Below are positions 1-9,700 of a DNA stretch of 64,000 nt, one piece after another (positions within the stretch are counted from its first letter, which is position 1; the number at the start of each line of letters is the position of its first letter). The position numbers and the translations under genes are program-made. The notes below the pieces were generated by a model. The model worked only from the letters and a program-made list of their open reading frames with translations, was not told the origin of the DNA and made no database searches. Origin of the DNA: Zavarzinella formosa DSM 19928 (GTDB lineage Bacteria; Planctomycetota; Planctomycetia; Gemmatales; Gemmataceae); assembly GCF_000255705.1 (NCBI RefSeq), contig NZ_JH636439.1:1290335-1354334 (forward strand). Reading direction: 5' to 3'.

Positions 1-4
1 TATT

Positions 5-690
5 TCATTGCAGTTGAATGGTTGGATATGATTTTTTGAGTTTCACACGGGCGTCGGCTGTGGTGAACTGCCAGTCGACCGTCACCGCCGCCTTGGTCCG
101 CTCTCGTTCCCAAGCCGACACTTCTTGTTTGAGTGTCTCCAGATCGGGGATGCGACGATCCAGACACTGATGGGCCACTACGCTGAGCTCGATCTCGGCT
201 ATGTTGAGCCAGCTGCCATGCTTCGGTGTGTGATGCCGTTCAGCCAAGTCCCGCAGGAACCGGGCAAAATCCACGCTAGTTTTTGTTCGGTGACCTCGAC
301 GTGCCTCCGGTCGGCCAGCGGTTCGAGGGCCATGAACAGGTTCGCCATTCCCTCGCGTTCGTATTTGTGGTCTTGCTTCGCGGGCGAACCAGGCCGGACG
401 GGCAATGGCTCGCGCACGTCGCCAATGTGTTGCTTGCCTCCCTCGTCGACACACACCACCGGATGGCTCGGATCAATGGGCTTCTCATAAAGGTCAAGCA
501 CATCTTCCATAGGCGGGTGCGAAGCCGGCGTTCGCCTTCGACGGGATAATCCATTACTGTTTAAGCCAGGGCTTGAGATCGTTTTTTTCTAGGACGGCAA
601 ACCGTGGCCGGGTCAATGGAATCAACGACCTCCAACTCCACCAGTTTGTCCGCCAGCATTTTCATCGTCCAGCGTCCCCGCCCGTCCGGC
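5..690 (-). pseudogene. IS630-family transposase remnant (multiply broken)
   Basis: Reading the minus strand gives recognisable IS630 transposase segments in several frames: a helix-turn-helix/linker piece (ARWTMKMLADKLVELEVVDS near 690-630), then DLKPWLKQ followed by a stop, then MEDVLDLYEKPIDPSHPVV with the first catalytic Asp (CVDEGGKQ), then DFARFLRDLAE joined directly to HHTPKHGSWLNIAEIEL with the terminal Glu. The stretch that normally carries the second catalytic Asp (the VLVQDNLNTH region of the family) is missing between RDLAE and HHTPKH. At least three frameshifts, one in-frame stop and this deletion make it inactive. No terminal inverted repeats or target duplication were found. 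The N-terminal end breaks off at about 690, where the next gene fragment begins. Confidence 0.85.
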
Positions 691-691
691 C

Positions 692-1243
692 TTCAGCGAG
701 TGTTTCGGATTGCACGAATGGGCGATGGTTTACCGCGAAGAGAACATTCGCCACGGCCGCACGCCGCTGCGTTTATCCCCCGATGACATTGCCGGGATCG
801 TGGAAACCGGCGATTTGTGCTGTACGCATTACGATGCGTATCGTTTTTTCACTCCGCTGGCCGTTCCCAAAAATCGCCATCAACTCACACGCGACACAAC
901 GGAGCATTTCGATCAACCCGGTTGCGTGCATGTGACGATGGACCTGTACCGCTACGCTTACAAAATCGCCCCGTGGGTATCCGGCGAACTGCTTGGGGAT
1001 GCGTTTCTACTGGCATGGGAAGCCCGTGAACTGGACATGCGAGCCAGCCCATATGACATGACCGGTTACGAACTCGAACCAATCCGCATCGAAGAGGCGA
1101 CCGGACGACAGGAATACGCCCGCCGACAACAAGAATTGACCCGAAAAGCCGAACCGATCCTCGCCAAGCTCATCAAGGTGTATGAACGATTGCTTGCGGT
1201 GAACGAAGAGAAAAAAGCAGAAACTAAAAAAATAGAAGAATAA
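692..1243 (+). pseudogene. 3-methyladenine DNA glycosylase-like protein, N-terminally truncated
   Basis: The reading frame runs in from about 692 with no plausible start. It contains the C-terminal half of a family annotated as 3-methyladenine DNA glycosylase: FGLHEWAMVYR, a CTHYDAYRFFTP block, EHFDQPGCVHVTMDLYRYAYK and the LDMRASPYDM stretch, ending in a charged lysine/glutamate-rich tail. From memory of the family, about half of the protein (its N-terminal part) should precede this. That part is replaced here by the IS630 remnant on the opposite strand. A TTG at 710 could in principle start translation of a 177-residue product, but it falls inside the conserved LHEWAMVYR motif and is unlikely to be genuine. 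The family assignment is by motif recall, not by search. Confidence 0.65.
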
Positions 1244-1244
1244 C

Positions 1245-1280
1245 CACAAAGGCACAAAGATCACACAAAGTTTCACAAAG
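1245..1280. repeat. Four CACAAAG direct repeats
   Basis: CACAAAG occurs at 1245-1251, 1253-1259, 1264-1270 and 1274-1280, directly after the stop of the glycosylase fragment. Similar CACAAAGG-rich intergenic strings are scattered in several bacterial genomes. No function is inferred. Confidence 0.6.
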
Positions 1281-1333
1281 AAGAAGTTACGTTATGATCC
1301 TTTTGCCTTCATGATTATTTCTTTCCATAACAA

Positions 1334-4315
1334 TCACTTCAAACTTTCCAAATAGGCCAGCAGATCGGCCGCTTGCTCGGCGGTCATGTCTCGCAAAAGC
1401 TGTTCCGGCATCAAGGATTTTTTCGACGGTGTCAGCGTCACCAGTTTCTTGACCGGGATCACCGTGTCTTTCCCCTGATTGTCACGAACAATCACCTCGG
1501 CGGCTGTTTGCTTGATCACAAGGCCGCTCACCAATCGGCCGTCGTCGATTTCGGCCGTATAACTGGCGAACTTGGCGTCAATATCCTTTGAGGGATCGAC
1601 GATGCTCTCCAAAAGCTGCCGCTTCTGCATCTTCTTGCCAATCTGCGAGAGGTCCGGTCCAATCTCTCCCCCTTGCCCGCCAATCTTGTGGCATTGGGCG
1701 CATTGTGAGGCCGCTTTGTTGAAGAACACATCTTTCCCACGACTGGCATCCCCCTTCATCGCCAGCAGGCTTTCGGCTCGGATGATTGTGCCAAGCCGTT
1801 TCACTTTTTGGTCGTCGGGAACATATCGCTCAAACAAGTCACGGATCGGGGCTTCCTTGGTGCTGGCGGCCGCCAGAATTTGAGTCTTCGCCGAATCGGG
1901 CAAACGATGGTCATCCCACGCCTCGGCCAGCATCAAAGCCCCGGCGGGGCTGCCGAGCAGTTTGACGATGGCCTCTTTCCGAGCCGGAGAGTCTTCCTTC
2001 GCGGCACAGGCATCCACCAGCGTGCGGTCGTCTTTTCGGCCAGGAAGTTGTCTGATCCAATCGCGGATCAGTTTCACCCCCCGGTCATCCGCCAGTTCAC
2101 TGCCAATGTGCGGCATCCGCCCCCGCCCCTGCTTGGCGATTCGATAATACAACGCCGAACGATAAGGGTCGCCCGGAGCGACAATCTGGCAGCCCGGAAT
2201 ATCAAATGTTCCCTGAACTGGTTTTTCCTCCAATACGTTCATCCGATCCAATTCTGTTTCCATTCGCAAGTCGATATTCACCGATCCGCCGGCGCCGAAT
2301 TGATGGCAATGGCTGCAATTAACTTGCAGATACGATCTTGCTTTTGCGGTCTTATCAGCCTCGGTTGAATATGGGTTAACCAGCAATTTCACATCATCAA
2401 TTTCGCCCGGCTTAAGCTTTTCATCTCCGCGTTTGATAACACCCAAGGCCGACAAGTGATTCCAAGAGGTGTTATCCCCGGCTTTCGAGACGTCCGAACG
2501 CAACTGCGGTTCTGTGAAGGAAAGCACCTCCCCGGCCCACGGATTATGGCATTGCCGGCATTCGCTGCGGCCCGAAAAATGCCACGTCTGTCGTCGAACC
2601 CTACCGGGGCTGGCGGCATCCTTCACCTTGAGTTCCACATCTTCGCCTGTCGCCGCCACCAACGAAGCATCGGTCTGTGCATCGTTCCACTTGTAGGTGT
2701 AACCTCGCCATTCCACTCCGTTGAAGTGCATCACCTGCGTTTCAACGCGGCGACGACTGGCCGGCTGGCCCGCTTCCATTTCCAGAGTAAATGTCTTCGC
2801 CAGAACCGCGTTTTTTGGGAAAAAGACCCGTGTGTTGAACCAAGCCGTGTCGGGCACTTTTTGAAGAGAGTGGTAAATGGTGGCCGAACCTTCGCCGGGG
2901 ATGGCCACGACCCGTGACATCGCGGCATGATCGGCCCACGGCTCCGCATTGATGGAATACGCATAAGTGCCGGCCGCCAGTTTGTCTCCGGAGAGATCGT
3001 TCCACAGGCCGGTTTCACTCAATTTCTTGGGAAATGGTGGTTGCGGTTTCCCGGCTTCCTCGTTGGGGACAAAGCTGTAAATGCCCCCTTGCGGGCTGTA
3101 ATCCAGATAAAAAAGTTCTCCGTCCGCATCCTCGGCAAACCCAACAATCTGGTGCTGACTGGATGCAATTTCCCGATGGGTTGCGATTTTGTCCCCGTCA
3201 AAGGTGGTCGCCCAAAATTTGCGGCTCATCCAATCGCCGCACACATAGGCGCCCGCCAAGTCCTTCCATTTCTTCCCCCGATAAACGAATCCTCCGGTGA
3301 TGCTCGCGGCTTCCGAATGCGGGAACGAAATAGCTGGCGGGAGAATCGGCGTCGGCCCAATCTTGACATCCGGCCGGACACTCTGCGGTCCCTCCTTGAT
3401 CGACCAGCCATAGTTGCCGCCTCGCGCCACCTTGTAAATCATCTCCCACATTTCCCAGCCAACATCTCCGGCCCAGAGGGAACCCTCAACGCGATCAAAG
3501 GACATCTTCCACGGATTCCGGAATCCAAACGCCCAAATCTCCGGTCGAATCCCCTCTCGACCCACGAACGGATTGTCCTTCGGAATGGCGTACTTTTTTC
3601 CCGCGTCCCGATGATCCACATCAATCCGCAAGATGCTGGAGAGCAGATCACTGCAATCCTGCCCGGTGTTGCGGGCATCCGGAGGATTGGGATTGGCGGC
3701 ATCACCCGTGGAGATGTAAAGGCAGCCATCCGGTCCGAACACCAAACAGCCGCCGTTGTGTCCTCCTCCCTGAAACGTAATGAGGACTTCCTCGCTGGCC
3801 GGATCGATTTTCGGCGGGACAGTCTTGGTGACGGTAAAACGCGACACCCGACTCCCCTCCGGCAAGTCTCCTTTCTTTCCCCTGAGCACATAACAGACAT
3901 AGCAAAAACCATTCTCTGCAAACTTCGGGTGAAACGTAAGCCCGTAGACGGAATCCAACTTGTCAGTCAACTCATCCGGTTTCCAGCTTTTCAAATCCTT
4001 GGAAACATCAATCGCCACATCGGCCCCCGTCGCCGTTAAGGCATTCGGGAACGAGAGAATCTTTCCCTCTTGCTGGACCACATACCAGCGGTTTTGCGTC
4101 TTGTTCAATTCAAGATGAACAGGCTTGTCGAATTGCAACTTGGGAAAGACCCGCTGGGGTCGATACGGTGAAGGGGGTTCGGGCGCGCCCAACAGTTTGG
4201 ATGTGGTCCAAGGTTGTCGTTTGTCACCGAGAGGTTCGGCTTTGGAAACCTCCATGAAGACCGGAACGTTTGAGAGAATCGCAAGAGTCAGGATTGCCAA
4301 AAGCCTGTGAATCAT
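1334..4315 (-). CDS. Sugar dehydrogenase-like beta-propeller fused to c-type cytochrome domains
   Basis: This 993-residue secreted protein starts at the ATG giving MIHRLLAILTLAIL, a typical signal peptide; an ATG 30 bases further upstream would put ten residues in front of it. Residues about 55-420 resemble PQQ-dependent aldose (glucose/sorbosone) dehydrogenase propellers: GGGHNGGCLVFGPDG, FGFRNPWKMSFD and AGDVGWEMWEMI...GGNYGWS. The middle holds two heme c sites, CRQCH (about 588) and CSHCH (about 668), in a context like the diheme proteins found next to such propellers. The C-terminus is a TIGR02603-like heme domain with CAQCHKIGGQGGEIGPDL. Family knowledge suggests periplasmic oxidation of sugars or aldehydes with electrons passed to cytochromes; the substrate is unknown. 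It is transcribed away from the divergent oxidoreductase at 4535. Confidence 0.85.
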   Translation of the reverse strand: MIHRLLAILTLAILSNVPVFMEVSKAEPLGDKRQPWTTSKLLGAPEPPSPYRPQRVFPKLQFDKPVHLELNKTQNRWYVVQQEGKILSFPNALTATGADVAIDVSKDLKSWKPDELTDKLDSVYGLTFHPKFAENGFCYVCYVLRGKKGDLPEGSRVSRFTVTKTVPPKIDPASEEVLITFQGGGHNGGCLVFGPDGCLYISTGDAANPNPPDARNTGQDCSDLLSSILRIDVDHRDAGKKYAIPKDNPFVGREGIRPEIWAFGFRNPWKMSFDRVEGSLWAGDVGWEMWEMIYKVARGGNYGWSIKEGPQSVRPDVKIGPTPILPPAISFPHSEAASITGGFVYRGKKWKDLAGAYVCGDWMSRKFWATTFDGDKIATHREIASSQHQIVGFAEDADGELFYLDYSPQGGIYSFVPNEEAGKPQPPFPKKLSETGLWNDLSGDKLAAGTYAYSINAEPWADHAAMSRVVAIPGEGSATIYHSLQKVPDTAWFNTRVFFPKNAVLAKTFTLEMEAGQPASRRRVETQVMHFNGVEWRGYTYKWNDAQTDASLVAATGEDVELKVKDAASPGRVRRQTWHFSGRSECRQCHNPWAGEVLSFTEPQLRSDVSKAGDNTSWNHLSALGVIKRGDEKLKPGEIDDVKLLVNPYSTEADKTAKARSYLQVNCSHCHQFGAGGSVNIDLRMETELDRMNVLEEKPVQGTFDIPGCQIVAPGDPYRSALYYRIAKQGRGRMPHIGSELADDRGVKLIRDWIRQLPGRKDDRTLVDACAAKEDSPARKEAIVKLLGSPAGALMLAEAWDDHRLPDSAKTQILAAASTKEAPIRDLFERYVPDDQKVKRLGTIIRAESLLAMKGDASRGKDVFFNKAASQCAQCHKIGGQGGEIGPDLSQIGKKMQKRQLLESIVDPSKDIDAKFASYTAEIDDGRLVSGLVIKQTAAEVIVRDNQGKDTVIPVKKLVTLTPSKKSLMPEQLLRDMTAEQAADLLAYLESLK

Positions 4316-4534
4316 GAATGAAATCCGGAGAATCGAGAGTTGCATGGAAAGGATTGTAACCCGGAAATCGTTGAAATTCCCGCAAAAACAACCTCTGAAA
4401 TTTCATGCCTGTCAAATCGTCAACTCTCATGCCAGGGGTTTTGTCAGAGCCTCGACGGTCGTTCTCGGGATTAGCTATGTTTTCGGGTACAATCTTCCTC
4501 ACTTTCTGTTTTCTCCCACCCGAGGATCTCTCCC

Positions 4535-5731
4535 ATGCAGACGCGGCGAACGTTTCTTGTCTCGGCCGGGGCCACCGCCTTGGCTTCCTCTGTCTCTCAC
4601 GCAGCCAATGACACAATCAATGTGGCGTGTCTTGGCACGGGCGGACGGTGTCGGCATCTCATGAAATCGCTGGCCAAGGTTCCCAATGTCCGCATGGCGG
4701 CCGTGTGCGATATTTGGGAGAAGGCGCTCGATCAGGCGAAGGCCATCGCGGACCCGAAGGCGATTGTCTCCCGGAAGTTTCAAGACCTGCTCGACCGCAA
4801 GGATATTGATGCCGTGCTGATCGGATCGCCGGATCACTGGCATGTGCCGATGGCCGTCGCTGCCTGCGCCGCCGGGAAGGACGTGTATGTTGAAAAGCCG
4901 TTGACGCACGACCTGAGCGAAGGAAAAGCCATTGTCGAGGCACAGAACACTCACAAGAGAATTGTGCAGGTTGGCACGCAACAACGGAGCATGCCGCACA
5001 TCATCAAGGCCAAAGAGATCATCCAGTCCGGCGGCATCGGGCAGGTCTTCAAGGTTCACATGTCATGGAACCGTAACACGGACCGCGTTCGGCGTTTTAA
5101 GGATACCATTGATCCGAAGAGTTTGGATTGGAAGGCGTTTCTCGGAACCGCGAAGGCCCAAGATTACGATGAGTACCGATTCCGAAACTGGCGCTGGTTT
5201 TGGGATTTCGGCGGAGGGATTTTCACCGACTTGATGGTGCATTGGATTGATGTGGCCCACTGGATTCTGAAAGTCGATCACCCCGAAAAGGCAGTTGCCC
5301 TCGGCAATCATCTGGTGAGCAAGGATGTGTGGGAAACCCCGGACACCGTGCAAACGGTGTTGACATACCCCGGCGGGATTCAAATGCACTTTGAGGGCAC
5401 GTTTGCCAACGCCCATCGCGGCGCGATGATCACTTTCATGGGCAAAGACGCGACGCTTTATCTTGATCGCGGAGCGATGATCGTCACCCCGGAACGCAAC
5501 AAAAAGCTTGAACCGCAGGAACTCATCCTCGGCAAAACACCAACCCATCGCGGCGCCGACTTTTACGACCTCCCGGATGGTGAGCTTCTGCATTTGACAA
5601 ACTGGGTGGAGAGCATGAAAAGTCGGCAGGCTCCGAGCGCCCCGGCCGAGGGGGGAGTCTCGAGCGCTTCAGCGGCGCATCTCGCCAACAAAGCATTGCG
5701 CAATGGTGGCGTGGCGACTTGGAAAGAGTGA
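4535..5731 (+). CDS. Gfo/Idh/MocA-family oxidoreductase, Tat-exported
   Basis: A 398-residue protein beginning MQTRRTFLVSAGATALASS, a twin-arginine signal. The Rossmann fold follows at once (VACLGTGGRCRHLM, then AVCDIWEKALDQA), with the EKPLTHDLSEG motif near residue 127 that carries the family's conserved lysine. The C-terminal alpha/beta domain contains FRNWRWFWDFGGGIFTDLMVHWIDVAHW. The family oxidises or reduces sugar and inositol-like substrates with NAD(P), and many planctomycete members carry Tat signals. The gene stands alone, divergent from the propeller/cytochrome gene and convergent with the HicBA pair, which ends 11 bases downstream. The exact substrate cannot be read from the sequence. 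Confidence 0.92.
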   Translation: MQTRRTFLVSAGATALASSVSHAANDTINVACLGTGGRCRHLMKSLAKVPNVRMAAVCDIWEKALDQAKAIADPKAIVSRKFQDLLDRKDIDAVLIGSPDHWHVPMAVAACAAGKDVYVEKPLTHDLSEGKAIVEAQNTHKRIVQVGTQQRSMPHIIKAKEIIQSGGIGQVFKVHMSWNRNTDRVRRFKDTIDPKSLDWKAFLGTAKAQDYDEYRFRNWRWFWDFGGGIFTDLMVHWIDVAHWILKVDHPEKAVALGNHLVSKDVWETPDTVQTVLTYPGGIQMHFEGTFANAHRGAMITFMGKDATLYLDRGAMIVTPERNKKLEPQELILGKTPTHRGADFYDLPDGELLHLTNWVESMKSRQAPSAPAEGGVSSASAAHLANKALRNGGVATWKE

Positions 5732-5741
5732 AAATGTGTAT

Positions 5742-5954
5742 TCAGGCATTTTCAAAATCTGACCATTCCAAACCAAGTTGCCGGATGACCGCCCGTAATG
5801 TTCCTTGTTTCAGATCACGACCGCCGTGATCTGGAATCACTGTCGATTGATTCGTGACCGGGTTCAGCCATTTGCGGTGTGATCCGCCGCCGGATCGCGG
5901 AATCTCGACGCAATGAAGAATTCTTAGTTTGCGGGCGACCTCTCGGTAAATCAT
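5742..5954 (-). CDS. hicA: HicA-family mRNA interferase toxin
   Basis: A 70-residue protein with the HicA/YcfA layout: an N-terminal helix (REVARKLRI), then GGGSHRKWLNP with the probable catalytic His at residue 26, and the closing segment VIPDHGGRDLKQGTLRAVIRQLGL. HicA toxins have a dsRBD-like fold and cleave mRNA. The start codon overlaps the stop of hicB by four bases (ATGA, 5951-5954), so the two are translationally coupled in the order antitoxin then toxin, the reverse of the classical E. coli hicAB order but common elsewhere. No inactivating lesion is visible. Confidence 0.88.
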   Translation of the reverse strand: MIYREVARKLRILHCVEIPRSGGGSHRKWLNPVTNQSTVIPDHGGRDLKQGTLRAVIRQLGLEWSDFENA

Positions 5955-6196
5955 CCAACTTCCACCAAGGTGTTGGATTCAATCGAGTCGGCCTCGGCTG
6001 CATGAAGAATCATCAAGGGCAATGGTCGCCCGAGATCGGCGTACAATTCCACAACAGCAGCCAATGCGTCACGGGCATTTTCTTGGGCTTCGGTGAGTGT
6101 GTCGCCTTCTGTTACAAGTTCCGGCAAGGCGGTGGAAGTCACCGTGTAGCCTCCTTCTGGTTGAGGCGTAAAAGTCAACGGAACGCGGTAAATCAT
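5951..6196 (-). CDS. hicB: HicB-family antitoxin (partial RNase H-like fold, short form)
   Basis: An 81-residue protein with the HicB signature: PLTFTPQPEGGYTVTSTALPELVTEGDTLTEAQENARDAL, a degenerate RNase H-like fold that plugs the toxin active site. No obvious DNA-binding helix-turn-helix or ribbon-helix-helix follows, so autoregulation may rest on the complex or be absent. It lies immediately upstream of hicA, with a four-base overlap. The pair sits between an oxidoreductase and a BON lipoprotein and shows no association with a mobile element here. Confidence 0.88.
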   Translation of the reverse strand: MIYRVPLTFTPQPEGGYTVTSTALPELVTEGDTLTEAQENARDALAAVVELYADLGRPLPLMILHAAEADSIESNTLVEVG

Positions 6197-6221
6197 CGGT
6201 TGGCTCCTTCAATTGACTATC

Positions 6222-6581
6222 TTACGGTTCCCGGATCGTCAGTTCGTTGACCACTTTGTTCACGCCCACGGTTTGTTGGGCGAGTTGTCCGGCTCGTTCG
6301 AGGTGTTCCCGGCTGGGGACGCTTCCCCGCAGGCGAATGCCTTCTTCGTCTTCCGTCACTTGAACTTGGGATTTTTGAAAATAGACATCCCCCTTAATAC
6401 GAGAACGCACACGGCCAACCGTGGATGCCTCTGGGGCGATGTCTCCAAAGGGAGTGCGGGAGGGGGCGGCTTCGCGGATTTTCTCCGTGGAAATCTGTCC
6501 GATGCGGACGAGCTTTTCGCCGTCGGTACGTTCGCAACCGATCACCAGCAAAACCGGGAAAAGGAGAAGGGTGTTTCGCAT
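6222..6581 (-). CDS. BON-domain lipoprotein
   Basis: A 119-residue protein starting MRNTLLLFPVLLVIGCERT, a type II signal peptide with lipobox VIGC; an upstream in-frame start would bury this signal, so 6581 is chosen. The C-terminal part (about residues 50-118) is one BON domain: IKGDVYFQKSQVQVTEDEEG, IRLRGSVPSREHLERA and VNKVVNELTI. BON domains bind phospholipid or envelope surfaces, and such lipoproteins are usually tied to envelope maintenance. It is transcribed toward the HicBA pair with a 25-base gap, and divergently from the large PSCyt gene. Confidence 0.85.
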   Translation of the reverse strand: MRNTLLLFPVLLVIGCERTDGEKLVRIGQISTEKIREAAPSRTPFGDIAPEASTVGRVRSRIKGDVYFQKSQVQVTEDEEGIRLRGSVPSREHLERAGQLAQQTVGVNKVVNELTIREP

Positions 6582-6741
6582 GTTACCACGATAACAGCAG
6601 GGCACGGAAACCCACAACCCGGAAAAGCGGCCGGACCGGGAACTTCTCTCTCGCGTTTGGCAAACCGGACAGGTATATTACCATCAACTGCCTGCCACGG
6701 CGGGACTCGGTCCCGATCCCTCGTTTGTCACGCGTGTGCCA

Positions 6742-9700
6742 ATGATGTTCAGCAAGTCGTTATTCCCCGGAACACTCGGGTTTCTGGTGTGCGCCGCCGT
6801 CGGTCATGCCGCCCCGGTGGATTTCAACCGGGATATCCGGCCAATTCTCTCAAACAACTGTTACTTTTGCCACGGGCCGGATGAAAAGGAACGCAAGGCC
6901 GATTTGCGCCTGGACACGGCCGAGGGTTCGCGGGCCAAGTTGGAAGATCACTTTGCCATCATCCCCGGCAAACCGGAGGCCAGCACCCTCATTAACCGGG
7001 TGAGCACAACCAAGGCGACAGAGGTGATGCCGCCCCCCCGGACGGGGAAGAAACTCACGGCCGGGGAAATCACCCTGCTGCGACAGTGGATTCAGGATGG
7101 CGCCAAATACGAAACCCATTGGGCTTACGTGCCGCCGAAACGAGCTGAGCTGCCGCCGGTGAAGAACACGGCATGGGTGCAAACCCCGGTTGACCGTTTT
7201 GTGCTGGCGAAACTGGAGCAACTCGGCTTCAAACCCGCCGGAGAGGCTGACCGATACGCCCTCGCCCGTCGTGTGGCACTTGACCTCACCGGCCTGCCGC
7301 CGACGGTCGCCGAGACCGATGCCTTTGTGAAGGACACAACTCCCGGATCGTATGAACGGTACGTGGATAAGATGCTGGCCAAAGAAAGTTACGGCGAACA
7401 TTGGGCGAGGTTGTGGCTCGATCTGGCCCGCTATGCCGATTCGGCCGGGTATGCGGATGACCCTTTGCGAACGATCTGGGCCTACCGCGATTACGTCATC
7501 AAGTCGTTCAACAAGAACAAGCCGTTTGACCAGTTCACCATTGAGCAACTCGCCGGGGATTTGCTGCCGAAACCGACGGAAGAACAAACCGTCGCGACCG
7601 CGTTTCACCGCAACACGATGACCAACAACGAAGGCGGAACCAACGACGAAGAATTTCGTAATGTGGCCATCGTGGATCGGGTAAATACCACCCTGACGAC
7701 TTGGATGGGAACGTCTATCGCGTGCGCTCAGTGCCACAGCCACAAGTACGATCCGATCACCCAGAAGGAATACTTCGGCCTGTTTGCGATTCTGAACAAC
7801 ACGGAAGATGCCGACCGGGGAGATGAAAGCCCGCTCCATCGCCTCATCACCCCCGAACAACAAAAACAACGCGACGCATGGACGGCCGAACTTGCGGAAC
7901 TCGACGCCAAGTTCAAGAAACCGATCCCGGAGATTCTGGCCGGTCTGGCCAAGTGGGAATCGCAATTGCCGGTGAATCCCGCTTGGACAAGTTTGAAACC
8001 CGGCGCTGTGAGATCGAAGGCCGGTCTGCCGATGGTCATCCGGCCGGATGGTTCAGTCTTCATTGAGAAGTCTGCCGCAACGGATACGTACACCGTGGAG
8101 ATTCCGGCGACCGACAAAGCCATTTCCGGCCTGAAACTGGATGTGTTGACGGACCCCAAATTACCGGGCAATGGTCCCGGCTTGGCGGGTGGAAACTTTG
8201 TTCTCACCAAGGTGTCGGCCTCGCTTGTTCCAAATGGCTCCGCACCATTGAAGGGGCGTTTTGTGCGAGTATCGATTCCGGGGCCGGGAAAGATCCTGCA
8301 TCTCGCGGAAGTGCAAGTGTTCTCAGGCGGGGCGAATGTCGCCCTCAAGGGGAAAGCCGCGCAAAGCAGCACGGATTACGACGGCCCGGCCAATCTCGCC
8401 ATAGATGGCAAGACTGACGGGAACTTTGAGAACAAATCCGTCACGCACACCAAGATCGAAGCCAATCCTTGGTGGGAGGTTGATCTTCAGTCGGCCCAGC
8501 CCATCGACAAAATCACTTTGTGGAACCGCACCAGCGGCGTGGAAGCCCGCCTCGCTGGTTATCGTGTCACCGTGCTTGACGAGGCCCGCAAAGAAGTTTG
8601 GAATTCCGGCGAGCGGCCGGTGCCAATGCCCTCGCTGACGTTGGAAACTAACGGCGAACGGATTCTCCCGATTGCCACGGCTTTCGCCGATCACGAACAG
8701 CCGATGTTTCCGGCGGCTTCCCTCGTCGATCCCGCGAGCAAAAAGCCAACAGGTTGGGCCATCGGGGGAGGGCTTGGCAAACCGCATTCACTCACGCTCT
8801 TGTTGAAAAATCCCGTGGAAATACCGCCGGGTTCGACGTTGCGGATTCAGCTGGAACAAAATTCTCCGCATCCGTCGCATTTGATCGGCTTGTTCAAGCT
8901 CAGTTCGACAGCCGAACCCCGCATTAGCGAAGTGGTGAAACTTCCGGCTGATGTGATGGCCGCTGTCGGCATTCCGGCCGCCAAGCGAACGGATGCTCAA
9001 AAGCAAACAATCACCGAGTTCTACCTTGGCACCACCGCCCCGGAATTCGCCAAGGACCGCGAACGCAAGTCCCAACTCACGAAATTGATCGCCGACCAAA
9101 AGCCGGTGACCGTTCCGATCATGAAAGAACTGGTTGGCGCCGCCCGCCGGAAAACCAAACTCCAATATCGCGGAAACTTCCAAGACCTCGGCGAAGAAGT
9201 CTCCGAAGGCATCCCGGCGATCTTTGGTGAATTACCGAAGGACGCCCCGAAGAATCGGCTGACGCTTGCCAAATGGCTGGTCGATCCGGCCAACCCGTTG
9301 ACGGCCCGCGTGATTGTCAACCGTTATTGGGAACAACTCTTCGGCCTCGGCCTCGTCCGCACTGGCGAGGAGTTTGGGATTCAAGGAGAACTCCCCACCC
9401 ACCCGGAGTTGCTTGACTGGCTGGCGACCGAACTGATCCGTTTGAAATGGGACATGAAGGCTTTTGTGAAACTAATCGTCATGTCAGCGGCCTACCGGCA
9501 GGATTCCAAGGTTCTGCCGGATGTGCTTGAAAAGGATTCGGACAATCGCTGGCTGTCCCGCGGCCCCCGATTGCGGCTCACCGCCGAGATGGTCCGCGAC
9601 CAGGCACTTGCCGCGAGCGGGTTGCTGAGTTCCAAGATGTATGGCCCTTCGGTACGGCCAAATCAGCCGTCGTGCGGCTTAAACGCGGCCTTCGGAAGTT

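Noticed and set aside
2927-4039. A 370-codon plus-strand frame across the propeller/cytochrome gene
   Set aside because: The minus-strand protein is supported by propeller and heme motifs; the opposite frame is a shadow. The same reasoning removes long frames at 6850-7965, 13821-14888 and 41572-42678.
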